This document shows, one piece after another, positions 1 through 8,131 of a stretch of DNA of 64,000 bases. Under the pieces are notes generated by a model. That model was given only the letters and a program-made list of their open reading frames with translations. It searched no databases and was not told the origin of the DNA. A program made the translations under genes and the position numbers. The stretch covers positions 1 through 64,000 of the forward strand of contig NZ_LXRG01000098.1 in the NCBI RefSeq assembly GCF_001651035.1, read 5' to 3'. The first letter of the stretch is position 1. Each line of letters opens with the position of its first letter. The DNA is from Halomonas sp. ALS9 (GTDB lineage: Bacteria; Pseudomonadota; Gammaproteobacteria; Pseudomonadales; Halomonadaceae).

Positions 1-2
1 AC

Positions 3-857
3 TTAGTTATTGAGCGCGCGCTTAGTCCTTCTGAGGCAGGCTCTCTTGTCAGTTGGTTTTATACTGATTTTTCCTCAAACAATCCATTTAAAGATGGATT
101 TCCAAATCTTCCTTCTGCTAGTGCTATATCAAATAATGATTATTATACTGCAAGTATAGAAGCCAATGGAGATATTTACTCTGTTTATTTAGGCTCTAAA
201 AGAAGGGTGCGTGAGCGTGTTGACCTTAATGCCAATGATCTGACTCAGTCAACTAGACATAGGCTTTCTGGTTTAGAAAAAATTGCTGCCTACACTTTAA
301 ATGATTTGCTCAGTATTGATGTGTTGCGAATTGATGTTAGTGACGGTACTTGCGAAGTAAGACTGACTAATGCCAGTAGTAATAATATGACTAATTTTTC
401 CAAAGAAGAAGCATTTTCTTCTATGTATAAAAAAATTAGACATTCTGTCGGGACAAGCAGAGCAATTGAAAAAAAGAATTTTTATCCATGTATTATGCCT
501 CTTTATCAGGATAAGCATGTTAATGGGACAGATAAAGTCACAAAGTTCTATTTCGAAGCTGATGAAAATGGTAATAAAAAAGAAACTAAACCTTATGATA
601 GAGCTGATCTTCGTGATGAGTTATATCATGGTTCTGGGTCTCAGGCGATAAACTACAATTTCAGACCATATGCAATTAGAAAAATATGGGGGATCAGTGG
701 TTCTGTGGGTAATTACGAAGCTGGGGTTGAAGTTTTTGGCTCGCCCAGGATTTTAGATAGTTTATCACCTAAGATTGATCAAATAAAAATTTTTGGCTGT
801 TACAACAATAGCGACTATAATTTCATGATGTCCAAAACGCTTCCTTATGCGGTTTGA
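3..857 (+). CDS. Unrecognised protein, 5' end outside the window
   Basis: The reading frame is open from base 3 to the TGA at 855-857 with no stop, so at least 284 residues are visible and the true start lies left of the window. A GTG at 207 is available but sits mid-frame with no good ribosome binding site, so I do not take it as the start. I see no signal peptide, membrane segment or catalytic motif; the protein is polar with many Asn, Ser and Lys. The region is strongly A+T-rich (positions 361-420 hold 18 G/C of 60), unlike the TCA genes downstream. The next gene begins within a few bases, which suggests one operon with the two genes that follow. Function unknown. Confidence 0.7.
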   Translation, partial: LVIERALSPSEAGSLVSWFYTDFSSNNPFKDGFPNLPSASAISNNDYYTASIEANGDIYSVYLGSKRRVRERVDLNANDLTQSTRHRLSGLEKIAAYTLNDLLSIDVLRIDVSDGTCEVRLTNASSNNMTNFSKEEAFSSMYKKIRHSVGTSRAIEKKNFYPCIMPLYQDKHVNGTDKVTKFYFEADENGNKKETKPYDRADLRDELYHGSGSQAINYNFRPYAIRKIWGISGSVGNYEAGVEVFGSPRILDSLSPKIDQIKIFGCYNNSDYNFMMSKTLPYAV

Positions 858-861
858 TAAA

Positions 862-1266
862 ATGAAAATAATGCAGATTTTCAAAAGTGAGAACGATTTT
901 ATCGCTGATCTTTTTTCAGAGGAGCTCACTCGTTTTGAAGAATCTGTTGAGTCGTATGAGAAGTCTAGATGGGCTAATTTGGATTATTCAACTTATTCTT
1001 TATCAAAGATCCTAGGTTTAGATGACTCTTATAAGTTGCCATTACTGGTTGAGGCGTTATGTAATTTGCCACCCAGTATCTTAATGCCTAAATATTATTT
1101 TGTTGAAGATGGTGAGTTTGAATCGATTTCAGAATATGATGTCTCTGAAGCACTAAGTACAAACTTTATGATAAATCCGTTTACCGGTAAAGAGGATTTT
1201 AATTTTAAACCCAAAGTTATTAGAAGGTTTGTGTTGGCAGAAGGGGTTCTCAAAAGTGAGCAATGA
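862..1266 (+). CDS. Small unrecognised protein in A+T-rich cassette
   Basis: A 134-residue, acidic, mainly helical-looking protein with no family I recognise. ATG 862 lies just after the upstream stop; an in-frame ATG at 847 would overlap the upstream gene by 11 bases and is an alternative. No clear Shine-Dalgarno is seen, consistent with translational coupling. The 3' end overlaps the next gene, whose GTG start at 1256 lies inside this frame. Base composition matches its two neighbours. Being the middle gene of a tightly overlapped trio, it is likely a partner of the nuclease-like protein encoded next, but that is inference. Confidence 0.6.
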   Translation: MKIMQIFKSENDFIADLFSEELTRFEESVESYEKSRWANLDYSTYSLSKILGLDDSYKLPLLVEALCNLPPSILMPKYYFVEDGEFESISEYDVSEALSTNFMINPFTGKEDFNFKPKVIRRFVLAEGVLKSEQ

Positions 1267-1921
1267 TGTTTCGTTCTATCAAGAGGATCCGGCTCATATA
1301 GCGGCTGCTAAGGTAAGGAGTTCTCAAGACTATGATACTTTTGTTGAGGGCGTTTACGGACTTATAGAATATGTAAAAATGATATGCCAAACTTCTAATA
1401 ATATAATTTATTCCAGTGAGGGAGCTGAAGACAGCATAACCCATAGTATTGTTAACTACCTTAGGCCCTTTAATGCAAACATAGGAATGAAGCAGTCCGG
1501 TGGTGGTAATGCTGATATAGTTATTGCTAATACAATAAATCGTTTGAAATGGGTTGGAGAGGCTAAAATACTGAGTGATGATACTGATAATGGCTACGTA
1601 TTTGAAGGCTTGTTACAGCTTTGTACTAGATATTCTAATGCATGTAAAACTGAACAGCATGGGGGTGTGCTGATATATAATTTTAAAGAAAGGTTGGATA
1701 GATGTGTGCTTGGCTGGGATAAATTCGTTTTTGAGAAGGCCCCGGAGCATGATTTCGATGGGTTTAAGAAAGTTAACCTTGGAAGTCTTAATACATTCAG
1801 CGGTTTTTTTACTGAACATAAACATCATGCGACGGGAGAAATGTATACTGTAGCTCATATACCAATTAATTTTTTCAAAAGGCAACTTGATAAGTCTGCA
1901 AGAAATAGAAAAAGTGTTTAA
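1256..1921 (+). CDS. Predicted PD-(D/E)XK-fold nuclease of unknown family
   Basis: A 221-residue protein starting at GTG 1256, overlapping the upstream gene by 11 bases. An in-frame TTG at 1229 is possible but would overlap further. The visible pattern fits a PD-(D/E)XK core: Glu58 in a predicted helix, Asp87 in the strand ADIVI, and the E-x-K pair Glu102/Lys104 in WVGEAK, with a Gly-rich turn just before Asp87. These positions are read from the sequence; the fold assignment is inference. A full-length family match is not recognised. Such nucleases often serve as effectors in restriction or phage-defence cassettes. The gene ends exactly at the border with the umuC remnant. Confidence 0.6.
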   Translation: MSNDVSFYQEDPAHIAAAKVRSSQDYDTFVEGVYGLIEYVKMICQTSNNIIYSSEGAEDSITHSIVNYLRPFNANIGMKQSGGGNADIVIANTINRLKWVGEAKILSDDTDNGYVFEGLLQLCTRYSNACKTEQHGGVLIYNFKERLDRCVLGWDKFVFEKAPEHDFDGFKKVNLGSLNTFSGFFTEHKHHATGEMYTVAHIPINFFKRQLDKSARNRKSV

Positions 1922-2135
1922 GTCTTTTTGATTAACCGCCCCCCAGCCGTATACGCCCGCATCAACTTATCCCAATTCGTAGTATGCGCGGGCTTCGGTT
2001 CGCGCAGCGTAGGTGCCAGGGGGCGTTCTTTTCCGGAAGGCCCAGGCGTACCGTTCCCTTTCCCATCTTCTCATTCAGCGCGTCCATGGTGGCCATTAGC
2101 TTTTGGCTGCGCTGGCGTTCTTCTTCTGTTTGCGG
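1918..2135 (-). pseudogene. umuC: umuC 3' remnant (DNA polymerase V subunit), frameshifted
   Basis: Read on the minus strand, the piece encodes the C-terminal end of a UmuC-type Y-family polymerase: TEEERQRSQKLMATMDALN, then the GKGTV and WHLRCANRSPR segments. After SPR the frame breaks into a stop, whereas the neighbouring frame continues with TTNWDKLMRAYTAGG, the expected UmuC tail. A single missing base near 1983 explains this. Only about 70 C-terminal codons remain; the polymerase catalytic part and umuD are absent. The remnant directly abuts the A+T-rich cassette, so it marks an old insertion or deletion junction. The UmuC identity is by recognition of its conserved tail. Confidence 0.7.
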
Positions 2136-2429
2136 TGTGTCTATCTGATTGGGCTTCCGTTGTCGCCAATTGTTGGCCGAGGTAGTTAGGGCTGTTTTGC
2201 GACCGTGCAGCAATTTAAGGGGTCAGTCAGGCAGGCGAGGTGTTGGATGGTGCAGGTGAACGTTACATTGCGTAACGGGAAATAACTTGTTGGCAACTTA
2301 GCCAAACTTTGCCATATTGAAGGTGTCGCCTAAGAGCACGCGTTGCGGAAACGTTTCGCCAGAATAATGCGGCAATAAAAACCTCCGACCATGTGGAGTG
2401 GCCGGGGGTTTTTGTTTTGAAGCTAACAA
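2136..2429. other. Intergenic stretch with one terminator
   Basis: No credible gene on either strand. Apart from the hairpin at 2377-2417 I see nothing distinctive. It separates the umuC remnant from the small minus-strand gene pair. Confidence 0.5.
2377..2417. terminator. Bidirectional rho-independent terminator
   Basis: AAAAACCTCCGACC pairs (with G-T wobbles) with GGCCGGGGGTTTTT across a 9-base loop, with A-rich and T-rich flanks. It lies just past the stop of the minus-strand gene at 2430 and can serve transcription from both sides. Confidence 0.65.
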
Positions 2430-2597
2430 TTAGGACAGGCGAAAAACGGACTTCTGGGCGCGTTTCTGTGCTTCTTCAGCGCTCAGGCTGACTTTCACAT
2501 TGCCTTGCCGTTTTGCAGCAAGATAGCGCTTACGTGCGGCCTCAATGGTTGCCGCCTTGCGCTGCTGTGTGATGTGTTCATTCGCGTATAAATGCAT
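2430..2597 (-). CDS. Small basic helical protein, 55 residues
   Basis: Starts MHLYANEH and is rich in Lys, Arg, Gln and Ala, predicted helical throughout. ATG at 2597 is preceded by GAGAGGAAC at suitable spacing. The start lies 20 bases inside the upstream gene, so the two are translationally coupled. Length and the Arg/Lys-rich helix followed by a short VSLSAEEA helix faintly recall YhfG-type Fic-associated proteins, but the match is too weak to assert and no Fic gene is nearby. Followed by the terminator at 2377-2417. Confidence 0.55.
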   Translation of the reverse strand: MHLYANEHITQQRKAATIEAARKRYLAAKRQGNVKVSLSAEEAQKRAQKSVFRLS

Positions 2598-3081
2598 AGC
2601 ATGTTCCTCTCTGGGAGGTATAGGGCGTTAGACCGCTAGCTAGGAAATAAGCTCCATAGCGTCTGTAAAGCCTTCTGTAATAGTGGCACAGCTGAGTATT
2701 GTCATCAACGGCACAGCCATAATAGCCCGAGCCCTGCATATCTTGATCAAACAGGCTAATGGACTCTAGCAAGCCCGAGCCGAGTAGATTCAACTCAGTT
2801 AAGGAATAAGGGGCTAGACCTAACTGATATCGAGTACGGTAGCCATGGGCTGGGTTATCGTCCAATAGGCTATCAAGCGTATCAAATTTGATCTCGTAGG
2901 CATCTTCTGGGATCTCAATGCCTAGTTTCTGTGACACTTTCAGAGCGGTGTTATCGTCCCATGCGGGACGGGGAATAAATAACGCGCCGTAGTTAGTACC
3001 CGCCAGCGAAAAATGCTGAACCTGTGCCCCTGGGATAGTGGTTTCGTCAATAAATTCCCTATTACCAAAAATAATGCCCAT
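2578..3081 (-). CDS. Unrecognised soluble protein, 167 residues
   Basis: Start ATG 3081 (MGIIFGNREF) is chosen because AGGAGG stands four bases upstream; the frame stays open further up to 3147 but lacks such a site. The protein has mixed alpha/beta character, no signal peptide and no membrane helix. It is Tyr-rich near the C-terminus. I recognise no family. It overlaps the downstream 55-residue gene by 20 bases, so the pair probably forms a unit. An antitoxin/toxin-like or immunity-like pairing is possible but nothing in the sequence proves it. Confidence 0.55.
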   Translation of the reverse strand: MGIIFGNREFIDETTIPGAQVQHFSLAGTNYGALFIPRPAWDDNTALKVSQKLGIEIPEDAYEIKFDTLDSLLDDNPAHGYRTRYQLGLAPYSLTELNLLGSGLLESISLFDQDMQGSGYYGCAVDDNTQLCHYYRRLYRRYGAYFLASGLTPYTSQRGTCYAFIRE

Positions 3082-3187
3082 GCCGCCTCCTAAAAACGGG
3101 CAGAACATTATGGCATGGAAATGCGCTGCTTTCCTTTTACCTGGCAACGCCTTACCGCGTCTCTATTCTAATATTGCAGGGGTAGCC

Positions 3188-3994
3188 TCACGCCGTAAAC
3201 ACCGCATACACCATCTGCAGTGCCAACCCCATCAGCATAAAAGCGAATACCCGTTTGAGGAGTTTGACGGGTAGCCTATGAGCTAACTTGGCCCCAATAG
3301 GGGCGGTAAAAATACTGAAGGGTGCCATTAGCAGTAGCGCAGGCAGGTAAACGTAGCCGAGCGCCGCACTGGGCAGCCCTTGGATAGACCAGCCGTTGAT
3401 GATGTAGCCCAGCGCCCCGGCAACGGCAATCGGTAGCCCTACGGCTGCAGAGGTGCCAATCGCGCGGGGTAGCTTGACGTTGCACCAGGTGAGGAAGGGC
3501 ACTGTGAGTGAGCCACCGCCAATGGCGACAAGCGCGGAAATACTGCCGATGCCCAGGCCCACACCGCTGACGCCGATAGGGCCGGGTAGGCCGCGGCTGG
3601 GTTTGGGCTTGATGTTTGCCAGCATCTGGAGTGACATTAGCACCATAAAGCAGGCGAAAAAGATGGCCAGGCCACGGGTGGGAATCAGCGCAGCGATAAA
3701 GGTCGCCAAAAAAGTGCCGATTAATATGCCTGGGGTAATAAAGCGCACGATGTCCCAGCGAACGGCTCCGTGCCGGTGGTGGGAGAACAAGCTAGCGGTA
3801 GAGGCGGGAATGATGGCCGCCATGGCGGTGCCTAAGGCCAAGTGGGCCAGGTGTTCGTGAGGCACGCCTTGGAGTACAAAAAGGGAGGTGAGAATCGGCA
3901 CCATAATGCCGCCACCGCCAATTCCCAATAACCCCGCCATTAAGCCTACAAAACCGCCCAGTGCTACATAGGCCAACCACCAAATGATGTCCAA
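3188..3994 (-). CDS. TauE/SafE family anion permease
   Basis: A 268-residue polytopic membrane protein with about eight hydrophobic segments. The two internally related halves each carry a Gly-rich motif: LLGIGGGGIMVPIL near residue 22 and VAIGGGSLTVPFL near residue 155. This is the signature layout of TauE/SafE (formerly DUF81) proteins, which move sulfite, sulfonates or related small anions across the inner membrane. Length is normal for the family. It stands alone on its strand with no sulfur-metabolism neighbour, so the substrate cannot be told. Confidence 0.85.
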   Translation of the reverse strand: MDIIWWLAYVALGGFVGLMAGLLGIGGGGIMVPILTSLFVLQGVPHEHLAHLALGTAMAAIIPASTASLFSHHRHGAVRWDIVRFITPGILIGTFLATFIAALIPTRGLAIFFACFMVLMSLQMLANIKPKPSRGLPGPIGVSGVGLGIGSISALVAIGGGSLTVPFLTWCNVKLPRAIGTSAAVGLPIAVAGALGYIINGWSIQGLPSAALGYVYLPALLLMAPFSIFTAPIGAKLAHRLPVKLLKRVFAFMLMGLALQMVYAVFTA

Positions 3995-4138
3995 AGCCGC
4001 TGCTCCTAAAATGTCTTGTTAGCATGATAAGCACATTGTACCGGAAGCGGCGCATGTAGCGGGGGCAAAACAAGTATTCCACTGTGGTGGCAGCTATGCA
4101 GTGGTAAGCTGCAGAACAAGTAATATTTCGGAGTGTGT

Positions 4139-4735
4139 ATGCGCAATGTAATAAGCAGTGTTGGCGTGTTGATGATAACCGTTGCGCTACTGGCGGGCTG
4201 TGGCGAAACAGACGAGCCGAGTGAGTCGGTGTCAACCGCAGAGCAAACGTCAGCCCCCGAGCCGACAGCTGCCGAGACAGAGGTTGCCGAGGCGGAAGAC
4301 GTTGAGCCGCTTATCGTCGAGATAACGGCGCATGTATCGCTGCGCAGCGATCGACGTTTAATGGTCGAGGGCGAAAGCAATTTACCTGATGAGACGCTGG
4401 TGCAGATTATTGTCGAACGCGAGCTCAGCAGCGGGCGTTGGCGGGAGCGGACACGTGTAGAGAATGGTGTGTTTGCAGCGGGGCCATTTGGTCCTGGCAG
4501 TGGCTTCCCCGATGGCGGCTATACAGTGCAGATTGAGGTTTCCGAAGGCAGTGTGCAGCCGGAAGCCGTTCAGGCGCGTATTGGCCACGAGGGCCAGCAC
4601 CTGGCGGGAGAGCTGGTAAGCCAATCCCGCCATGGGCTGGGCCAAGTGGCCACCTACTCACGTCGCTTCTTGGTGGGGAGTGAGCCAAGACAAACGCGTG
4701 ACCAGGTGGAGGTGCTAGAGAGTCCGGGGAGGTAG
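4139..4735 (+). CDS. Predicted lipoprotein, unknown function
   Basis: 198 residues from ATG 4139, with CGGAG five bases upstream. The N-terminus MRNVISSVGVLMITVALLAG is a type II signal peptide with lipobox LLAGC, so Cys is the acylated residue. It is followed by an acidic Ser/Glu/Thr-rich linker of about 35 residues that probably spans the periplasm, then a beta-rich domain with a TAHVSLRSDRRLMVEGES strand pattern resembling an Ig-like fold. No enzymatic motif is visible. Convergent with the XRE regulator gene 5 bases downstream. Confidence 0.7.
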   Translation: MRNVISSVGVLMITVALLAGCGETDEPSESVSTAEQTSAPEPTAAETEVAEAEDVEPLIVEITAHVSLRSDRRLMVEGESNLPDETLVQIIVERELSSGRWRERTRVENGVFAAGPFGPGSGFPDGGYTVQIEVSEGSVQPEAVQARIGHEGQHLAGELVSQSRHGLGQVATYSRRFLVGSEPRQTRDQVEVLESPGR

Positions 4736-4740
4736 ACGCT

Positions 4741-5265
4741 TTAGGCAGGATGCCAATGGGCTAACAGTACTGCATGAATCGATGTGTCGCTCGGGGCTTT
4801 GGCGAAGTGCTCAATGACGAAACGATCGTCGCGTTGCACTACATAGTGGCCCGCTTTGTGAAACACATGGGTCGGCCCAAGTAGCAGAAGGTCACCAGCG
4901 TTAACGGGTGCAAAATCTGTTCCTTGGGCAGGTGTTGCCATTACGCACGGTGCTTTCCAGTCGATGTTCAGCGGGAGGTGACTGGGCACCTTAATGGTAG
5001 TTGCCTGCACCTGTTCCCAGGGGAGGGGACCAGTGTGGGTCAACGTTAATAGCTCGGGTGCGCTGTCACCTTCCAATAGTGTTGCCAGGGAGCAGTCGAG
5101 TGCATCAGCGAGCGCGACAAGGCGTTCGTGACCGATCTGCTTGATCGCCCCAGATTCCCAATAAGAAATGGTGACATCTGACACGCCAACTTTGCGTGCG
5201 AGGGCAGCTTTGTTGAGCTTGGCCCTAAGCCGCAGTTGCTTGATACGTGAGCCTAGCGATTCCAT
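4741..5265 (-). CDS. XRE-family regulator with degenerate S24-like C-terminal domain
   Basis: 174 residues; start ATG 5265 (MESLGSRIKQ) has AGGAAGACG just upstream. Residues 5-60 form a Cro/CI-type helix-turn-helix with the recognition segment VGVSDVTISYWESG. The C-terminal half (about 95-170) keeps the LexA/CI-like outline, with FAPVNAGDLLLL resembling the S24 MxPxxxxGD strand and HYVVQRDDRFVIEHF the second motif. The catalytic Ser and Lys positions appear occupied by other residues, so self-cleavage is unlikely. It resembles a non-cleavable phage-repressor-type regulator. Its target is unknown; it lies opposite to gltX with a 303-base spacer. Confidence 0.75.
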   Translation of the reverse strand: MESLGSRIKQLRLRAKLNKAALARKVGVSDVTISYWESGAIKQIGHERLVALADALDCSLATLLEGDSAPELLTLTHTGPLPWEQVQATTIKVPSHLPLNIDWKAPCVMATPAQGTDFAPVNAGDLLLLGPTHVFHKAGHYVVQRDDRFVIEHFAKAPSDTSIHAVLLAHWHPA

Positions 5266-5529
5266 TTCGTCTTCCTGATGATGAGCTAACAAGCTCGTTG
5301 AATGTCTTCCACTATAATAATCTTTGCTAATATAGATAGTGGCTCTATAAACATACATTATTGGTCTGTCTTAAGCTTGGGGTATGCGCCCAAGATGTTG
5401 CAGCAGAACCATACTAAGCGATTGTGCTTTAGCGCGCATTAGTGGACAAATAACGTTGAGTTAATTTCTCTGACGCTTTCCTGCGCTAGTCGTTCCCTAG
5501 GCAACGCTGTTGGTTGCGCCTAAGGTGCG

Positions 5530-5535
5530 TATAAT
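5530..5535 (+). promoter_or_regulatory. gltX promoter -10 element
   Basis: A perfect TATAAT stands 34 bases before the gltX start. The -35 region (TGTTGG or TTGGTT) is weak. The 303 bases between the XRE gene and gltX contain nothing else I can name. Confidence 0.5.
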
Positions 5536-5568
5536 ATCGCCATGCATTTTTGCCAATAGGACGTTTTC

Positions 5569-7053
5569 ATGACCGTACGTACTCGCATCGCACCTTCTCC
5601 CACTGGCGACCCCCACGTTGGCACGGCCTACATTGCGCTTTTTAACCTGTGTTTTGCGCGTCAGCATGGTGGTCAATTTATTCTACGTATTGAAGACACT
5701 GATCGTGTGCGTTCTACGTCTGAGTCGGAGCAGATGATTCTCGATTCGCTGCGTTGGCTGGGGCTTGAGTGGGATGAAGGCCCAGACATTGGTGGCCCCC
5801 ACGGCCCTTATCGGCAAAGCGAACGTGGCGATATTTACGCCCAATATGCCCAGCAGCTGCTGGATGCCGGGCATGCGTTTAAATGCTACCGCACTAGTGA
5901 AGAGCTGGATGAGCTGCGTGAAACCCGTAAAGCAGCGGGATTGCACTTGGCATTGAAGCCCGCTGATTTAGTGTTGGAAAGCCAAGAGCAAGCACGCCGT
6001 GAACAGGAAGGCTGGCCTTACGTGGTACGTATGAATGTCCCTGCTGAAGGCGTTTGCGTCGTCGATGACATGCTGCGCGGCACTATTGAAGTGGAGTGGG
6101 CGCAAGTGGATGCGCAAATTCTGCTTAAATCAGACGGCATGCCTACTTATCACCTAGCAAACGTTGTTGATGACCACCTCATGCAAATTACCCATGTGTT
6201 GCGTGGGGAAGAGTGGATTAACTCCGCACCAAAGCACCAATTGCTGTACGAGTATTTTGGTTGGGAAATGCCGCAACTTTGTCACATGCCACTGCTACGT
6301 AACCCGGATAAATCCAAACTCTCGAAGCGTAAGAACCCGACGTCCATCAATTACTACCGTCGGATGGGCTTTTTACCCCAGGCCGTTACCAACTATTTGG
6401 GGCGGATGGGGTGGTCCATGCCCGATGAACGCGAGAAATTCAGCTTGCAAGAGATGATGGATGAGTTCGACGTCCAGCGCGTCTCGTTAGGTGGCCCAGT
6501 GTTTGACCTGGAGAAGCTAACCTGGCTGAACGGTGTGTATATCCGAGAAGACCTGGACGACGATGCCTTGCTGAGCGCGCTGCGCGAGTGGGCCTTCAAT
6601 GAAGCCTATGTTAAGCAGATACTGCCGCAGGTACGGCCACGGGTAGAGACACTCGCCCAGGTCATGCCACTGGCAGGGCACTTCTTCTCAGGCCTTCCGC
6701 CGTTAACAAAGGAGTCGTTTGATAGCGTTAAGCTTGAGGAAGACGAGCTGGTCAAACTGCTCCAGTTCCTTGTCTGGCGATTCGAGGGCGTTTCAGCTTG
6801 GCACAAAGAGGCGCTGCTGAGCGAAGTGAAAATACTGGCCGAGCATTTTGATTTAAAAATGAAGGCCTTCCTGGCACCGGTGTTTATTGCCATTACTGGT
6901 AGCACGTCCAGTACCTCAGTGATGGATGCCATGGCGATTCTAGGATCAGACGTTACACGGGCACGCCTGCGCAGTGCGATAGAGGTATTTGGCGGCGTCT
7001 CGAAAAAACAGGCGAAGCGCTTTGAAAAAGAATTTCGTGAAATTGCTTCGTGA
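5569..7053 (+). CDS. gltX: Glutamyl-tRNA synthetase
   Basis: A 494-residue class I aminoacyl-tRNA synthetase that charges tRNA-Glu with glutamate using ATP. The N-terminus carries the HIGH-type signature in [14 protein letters not shown] (residues 7-20), and the KMSKS-type loop reads KLSKRK near residue 250. Downstream is the helical anticodon-binding part. Length is standard for bacterial GluRS. The frame starts at ATG 5569 after an AGGACG ribosome binding site. A tRNA-Glu gene lies 300 bases downstream, a fitting but not diagnostic neighbour. No paralogue features (such as loss of the anticodon-binding domain) are seen. Confidence 0.95.
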   Translation: MTVRTRIAPSPTGDPHVGTAYIALFNLCFARQHGGQFILRIEDTDRVRSTSESEQMILDSLRWLGLEWDEGPDIGGPHGPYRQSERGDIYAQYAQQLLDAGHAFKCYRTSEELDELRETRKAAGLHLALKPADLVLESQEQARREQEGWPYVVRMNVPAEGVCVVDDMLRGTIEVEWAQVDAQILLKSDGMPTYHLANVVDDHLMQITHVLRGEEWINSAPKHQLLYEYFGWEMPQLCHMPLLRNPDKSKLSKRKNPTSINYYRRMGFLPQAVTNYLGRMGWSMPDEREKFSLQEMMDEFDVQRVSLGGPVFDLEKLTWLNGVYIREDLDDDALLSALREWAFNEAYVKQILPQVRPRVETLAQVMPLAGHFFSGLPPLTKESFDSVKLEEDELVKLLQFLVWRFEGVSAWHKEALLSEVKILAEHFDLKMKAFLAPVFIAITGSTSSTSVMDAMAILGSDVTRARLRSAIEVFGGVSKKQAKRFEKEFREIAS

Positions 7054-7121
7054 AATAGTTCTGTGAAATAGCTCTGTAAAAGAGTTTCGTGAAATCGCCT
7101 AACCTCGATTGTTAAAGCGTA

Positions 7122-7159
7122 AGCGCCAATTTCTTATTCTTATGAAATTGGCGCTTTTG
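7122..7159 (+). terminator. gltX rho-independent terminator
   Basis: Perfect 12-bp stem AGCGCCAATTTC / GAAATTGGCGCT with a 10-base loop, followed by TTTT. Confidence 0.8.
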
Positions 7160-7162
7160 CAG

Positions 7163-7191
7163 TTGACGAAGGGCAGGATAATCAGTATTAT
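7163..7191 (+). promoter_or_regulatory. Promoter of the tRNA-Ala/tRNA-Glu unit
   Basis: TTGACG and TATTAT are separated by exactly 17 bases; the tRNA-Ala gene begins 23 bases after the -10 element. Confidence 0.7.
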
Positions 7192-7213
7192 ACGCTCCGT
7201 CTTCGCGACATGT

Positions 7214-7289
7214 GGGGCCTTAGCTCAGCTGGGAGAGCGCAACACTGGCAGTGTTGAGGTCAGCGGTTCGATCCCGCTAGGCTCCACCA
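7214..7289 (+). tRNA. tRNA-Ala (anticodon GGC)
   Basis: 76 nt including an encoded CCA. Acceptor arms GGGGCCT and AGGCTCC pair, the D-arm begins TAGCTCAGC, the anticodon loop CTGGCAG is closed by a CAACA/TGTTG stem, and the T-loop is GTTCGATCC. Anticodon GGC reads GCC/GCU alanine codons. Confidence 0.97.
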
Positions 7290-7352
7290 ATTAGTGATGG
7301 TTTTTAAGAAATAGCTTTTCATTAATAGTTTTTGCGAAGCGGCTCGATTTAC

Positions 7353-7428
7353 GTCCCATTCGTCTAGTGGTCTAGGACACCGCCCTTTCACGGCGGTAAC
7401 AGGGGTTCGAACCCCCTATGGGACGCCA
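7353..7428 (+). tRNA. tRNA-Glu (anticodon TTC)
   Basis: 76 nt including an encoded CCA. GTCCCAT pairs with ATGGGAC, the anticodon loop is CTTTCAC on a CCGCC/GGCGG stem, and the T-loop is GGTTCGAACCC. Probably co-transcribed with the tRNA-Ala 63 bases upstream. Confidence 0.97.
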
Positions 7429-7584
7429 CTACTCAGATACTCTTCCTAATTGTTTTATCTCTCTAGCAATGAGCCCTCTCATTCGCTGGCTTTTTGCGTT
7501 CCTGTCGTTCACGAAAAAGCTACAAATCGTCAATTTTTGGACGATTTTGTGCTTGACTTGTCCACTTTTGCGATTCTGGTTTAA

Positions 7585-7600
7585 GGGTTGTGCACAACCC
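7585..7600. repeat. 16-bp perfect palindrome
   Basis: GGGTTGTGCACAACCC is identical to its reverse complement. It contains two overlapping TTGTGCACA near-matches to the DnaA box, one per strand. It could equally be an operator. Confidence 0.6.
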
Positions 7601-7737
7601 CTTGTTGTTGGCGCAAAAAATCTTTAACAGAACTTAAATTGTTTAAAAACAATCACTTAAGTTAGGTTAAAAAATGACCAATTTAAGGCTGGCCCACTGC
7701 CCATGGCGATTTCGGGACGTTTTGAAGTGGTTGTGAA

Positions 7738-7770
7738 CAGGGTTATCCACAGATAGTGTGGAAAACCCTG
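7738..7770. repeat. 14-bp inverted repeat carrying DnaA boxes
   Basis: CAGGGTTATCCACA and TGTGGAAAACCCTG are inverted repeats with one mismatch and a 5-base spacer. The left arm contains the perfect DnaA box TTATCCACA; the right arm is a one-mismatch copy on the other strand. Confidence 0.6.
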
Positions 7771-8107
7771 GCCCAGGTTCAGAAGATAAAAAGTCAAGCG
7801 ATAATAGGGCTGCTTTAGCGCTTTTAATAGTAGCGATTTAGCCCAATGAGTGATTCAAAAGAGGTAAAGCAAAAGGCTAACAAGCGGAACCTATCGTCGA
7901 TTCGCCTGACGATATCAACGGGCTATGTTGACCAGCTACCTTTACCAACGATGTGCCATGTGTGCAAACCATGCTCAACAAGGGTACAGGGCGGCCTCTA
8001 AAGGGTGAGTTAACTCGATGCTTGATGGGAGGAGGGCGGTAGATCGTGAGCGCAGGTGATGGTGCGTTGCTGGCCTATGCGTCATAGCGTTAAACAGCCC
8101 ATACGCA

Positions 8108-8131
8108 AAAGGCCACCCGAAGGTGGCCTTT
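8108..8131 (-). terminator. gltA terminator
   Basis: AAAGGCCACC and GGTGGCCTTT form a 10-bp stem with a four-base loop, 28 bases past the gltA stop on the minus strand. It is probably usable in both directions. Confidence 0.7.

Noticed and set aside
1928..2185. 85-codon open frame on the plus strand
   Set aside because: It is antisense to the umuC remnant, whose conserved tail explains the sequence better.
4006..4380. 124-codon minus-strand frame over the lipoprotein gene
   Set aside because: It is the antisense shadow of a Ser/Glu-rich linker; the lipobox and ribosome binding site support the plus-strand gene.
7418..7627. 69-codon open frame starting inside tRNA-Glu
   Set aside because: It begins in the tRNA acceptor stem and has no ribosome binding site or recognisable protein features.
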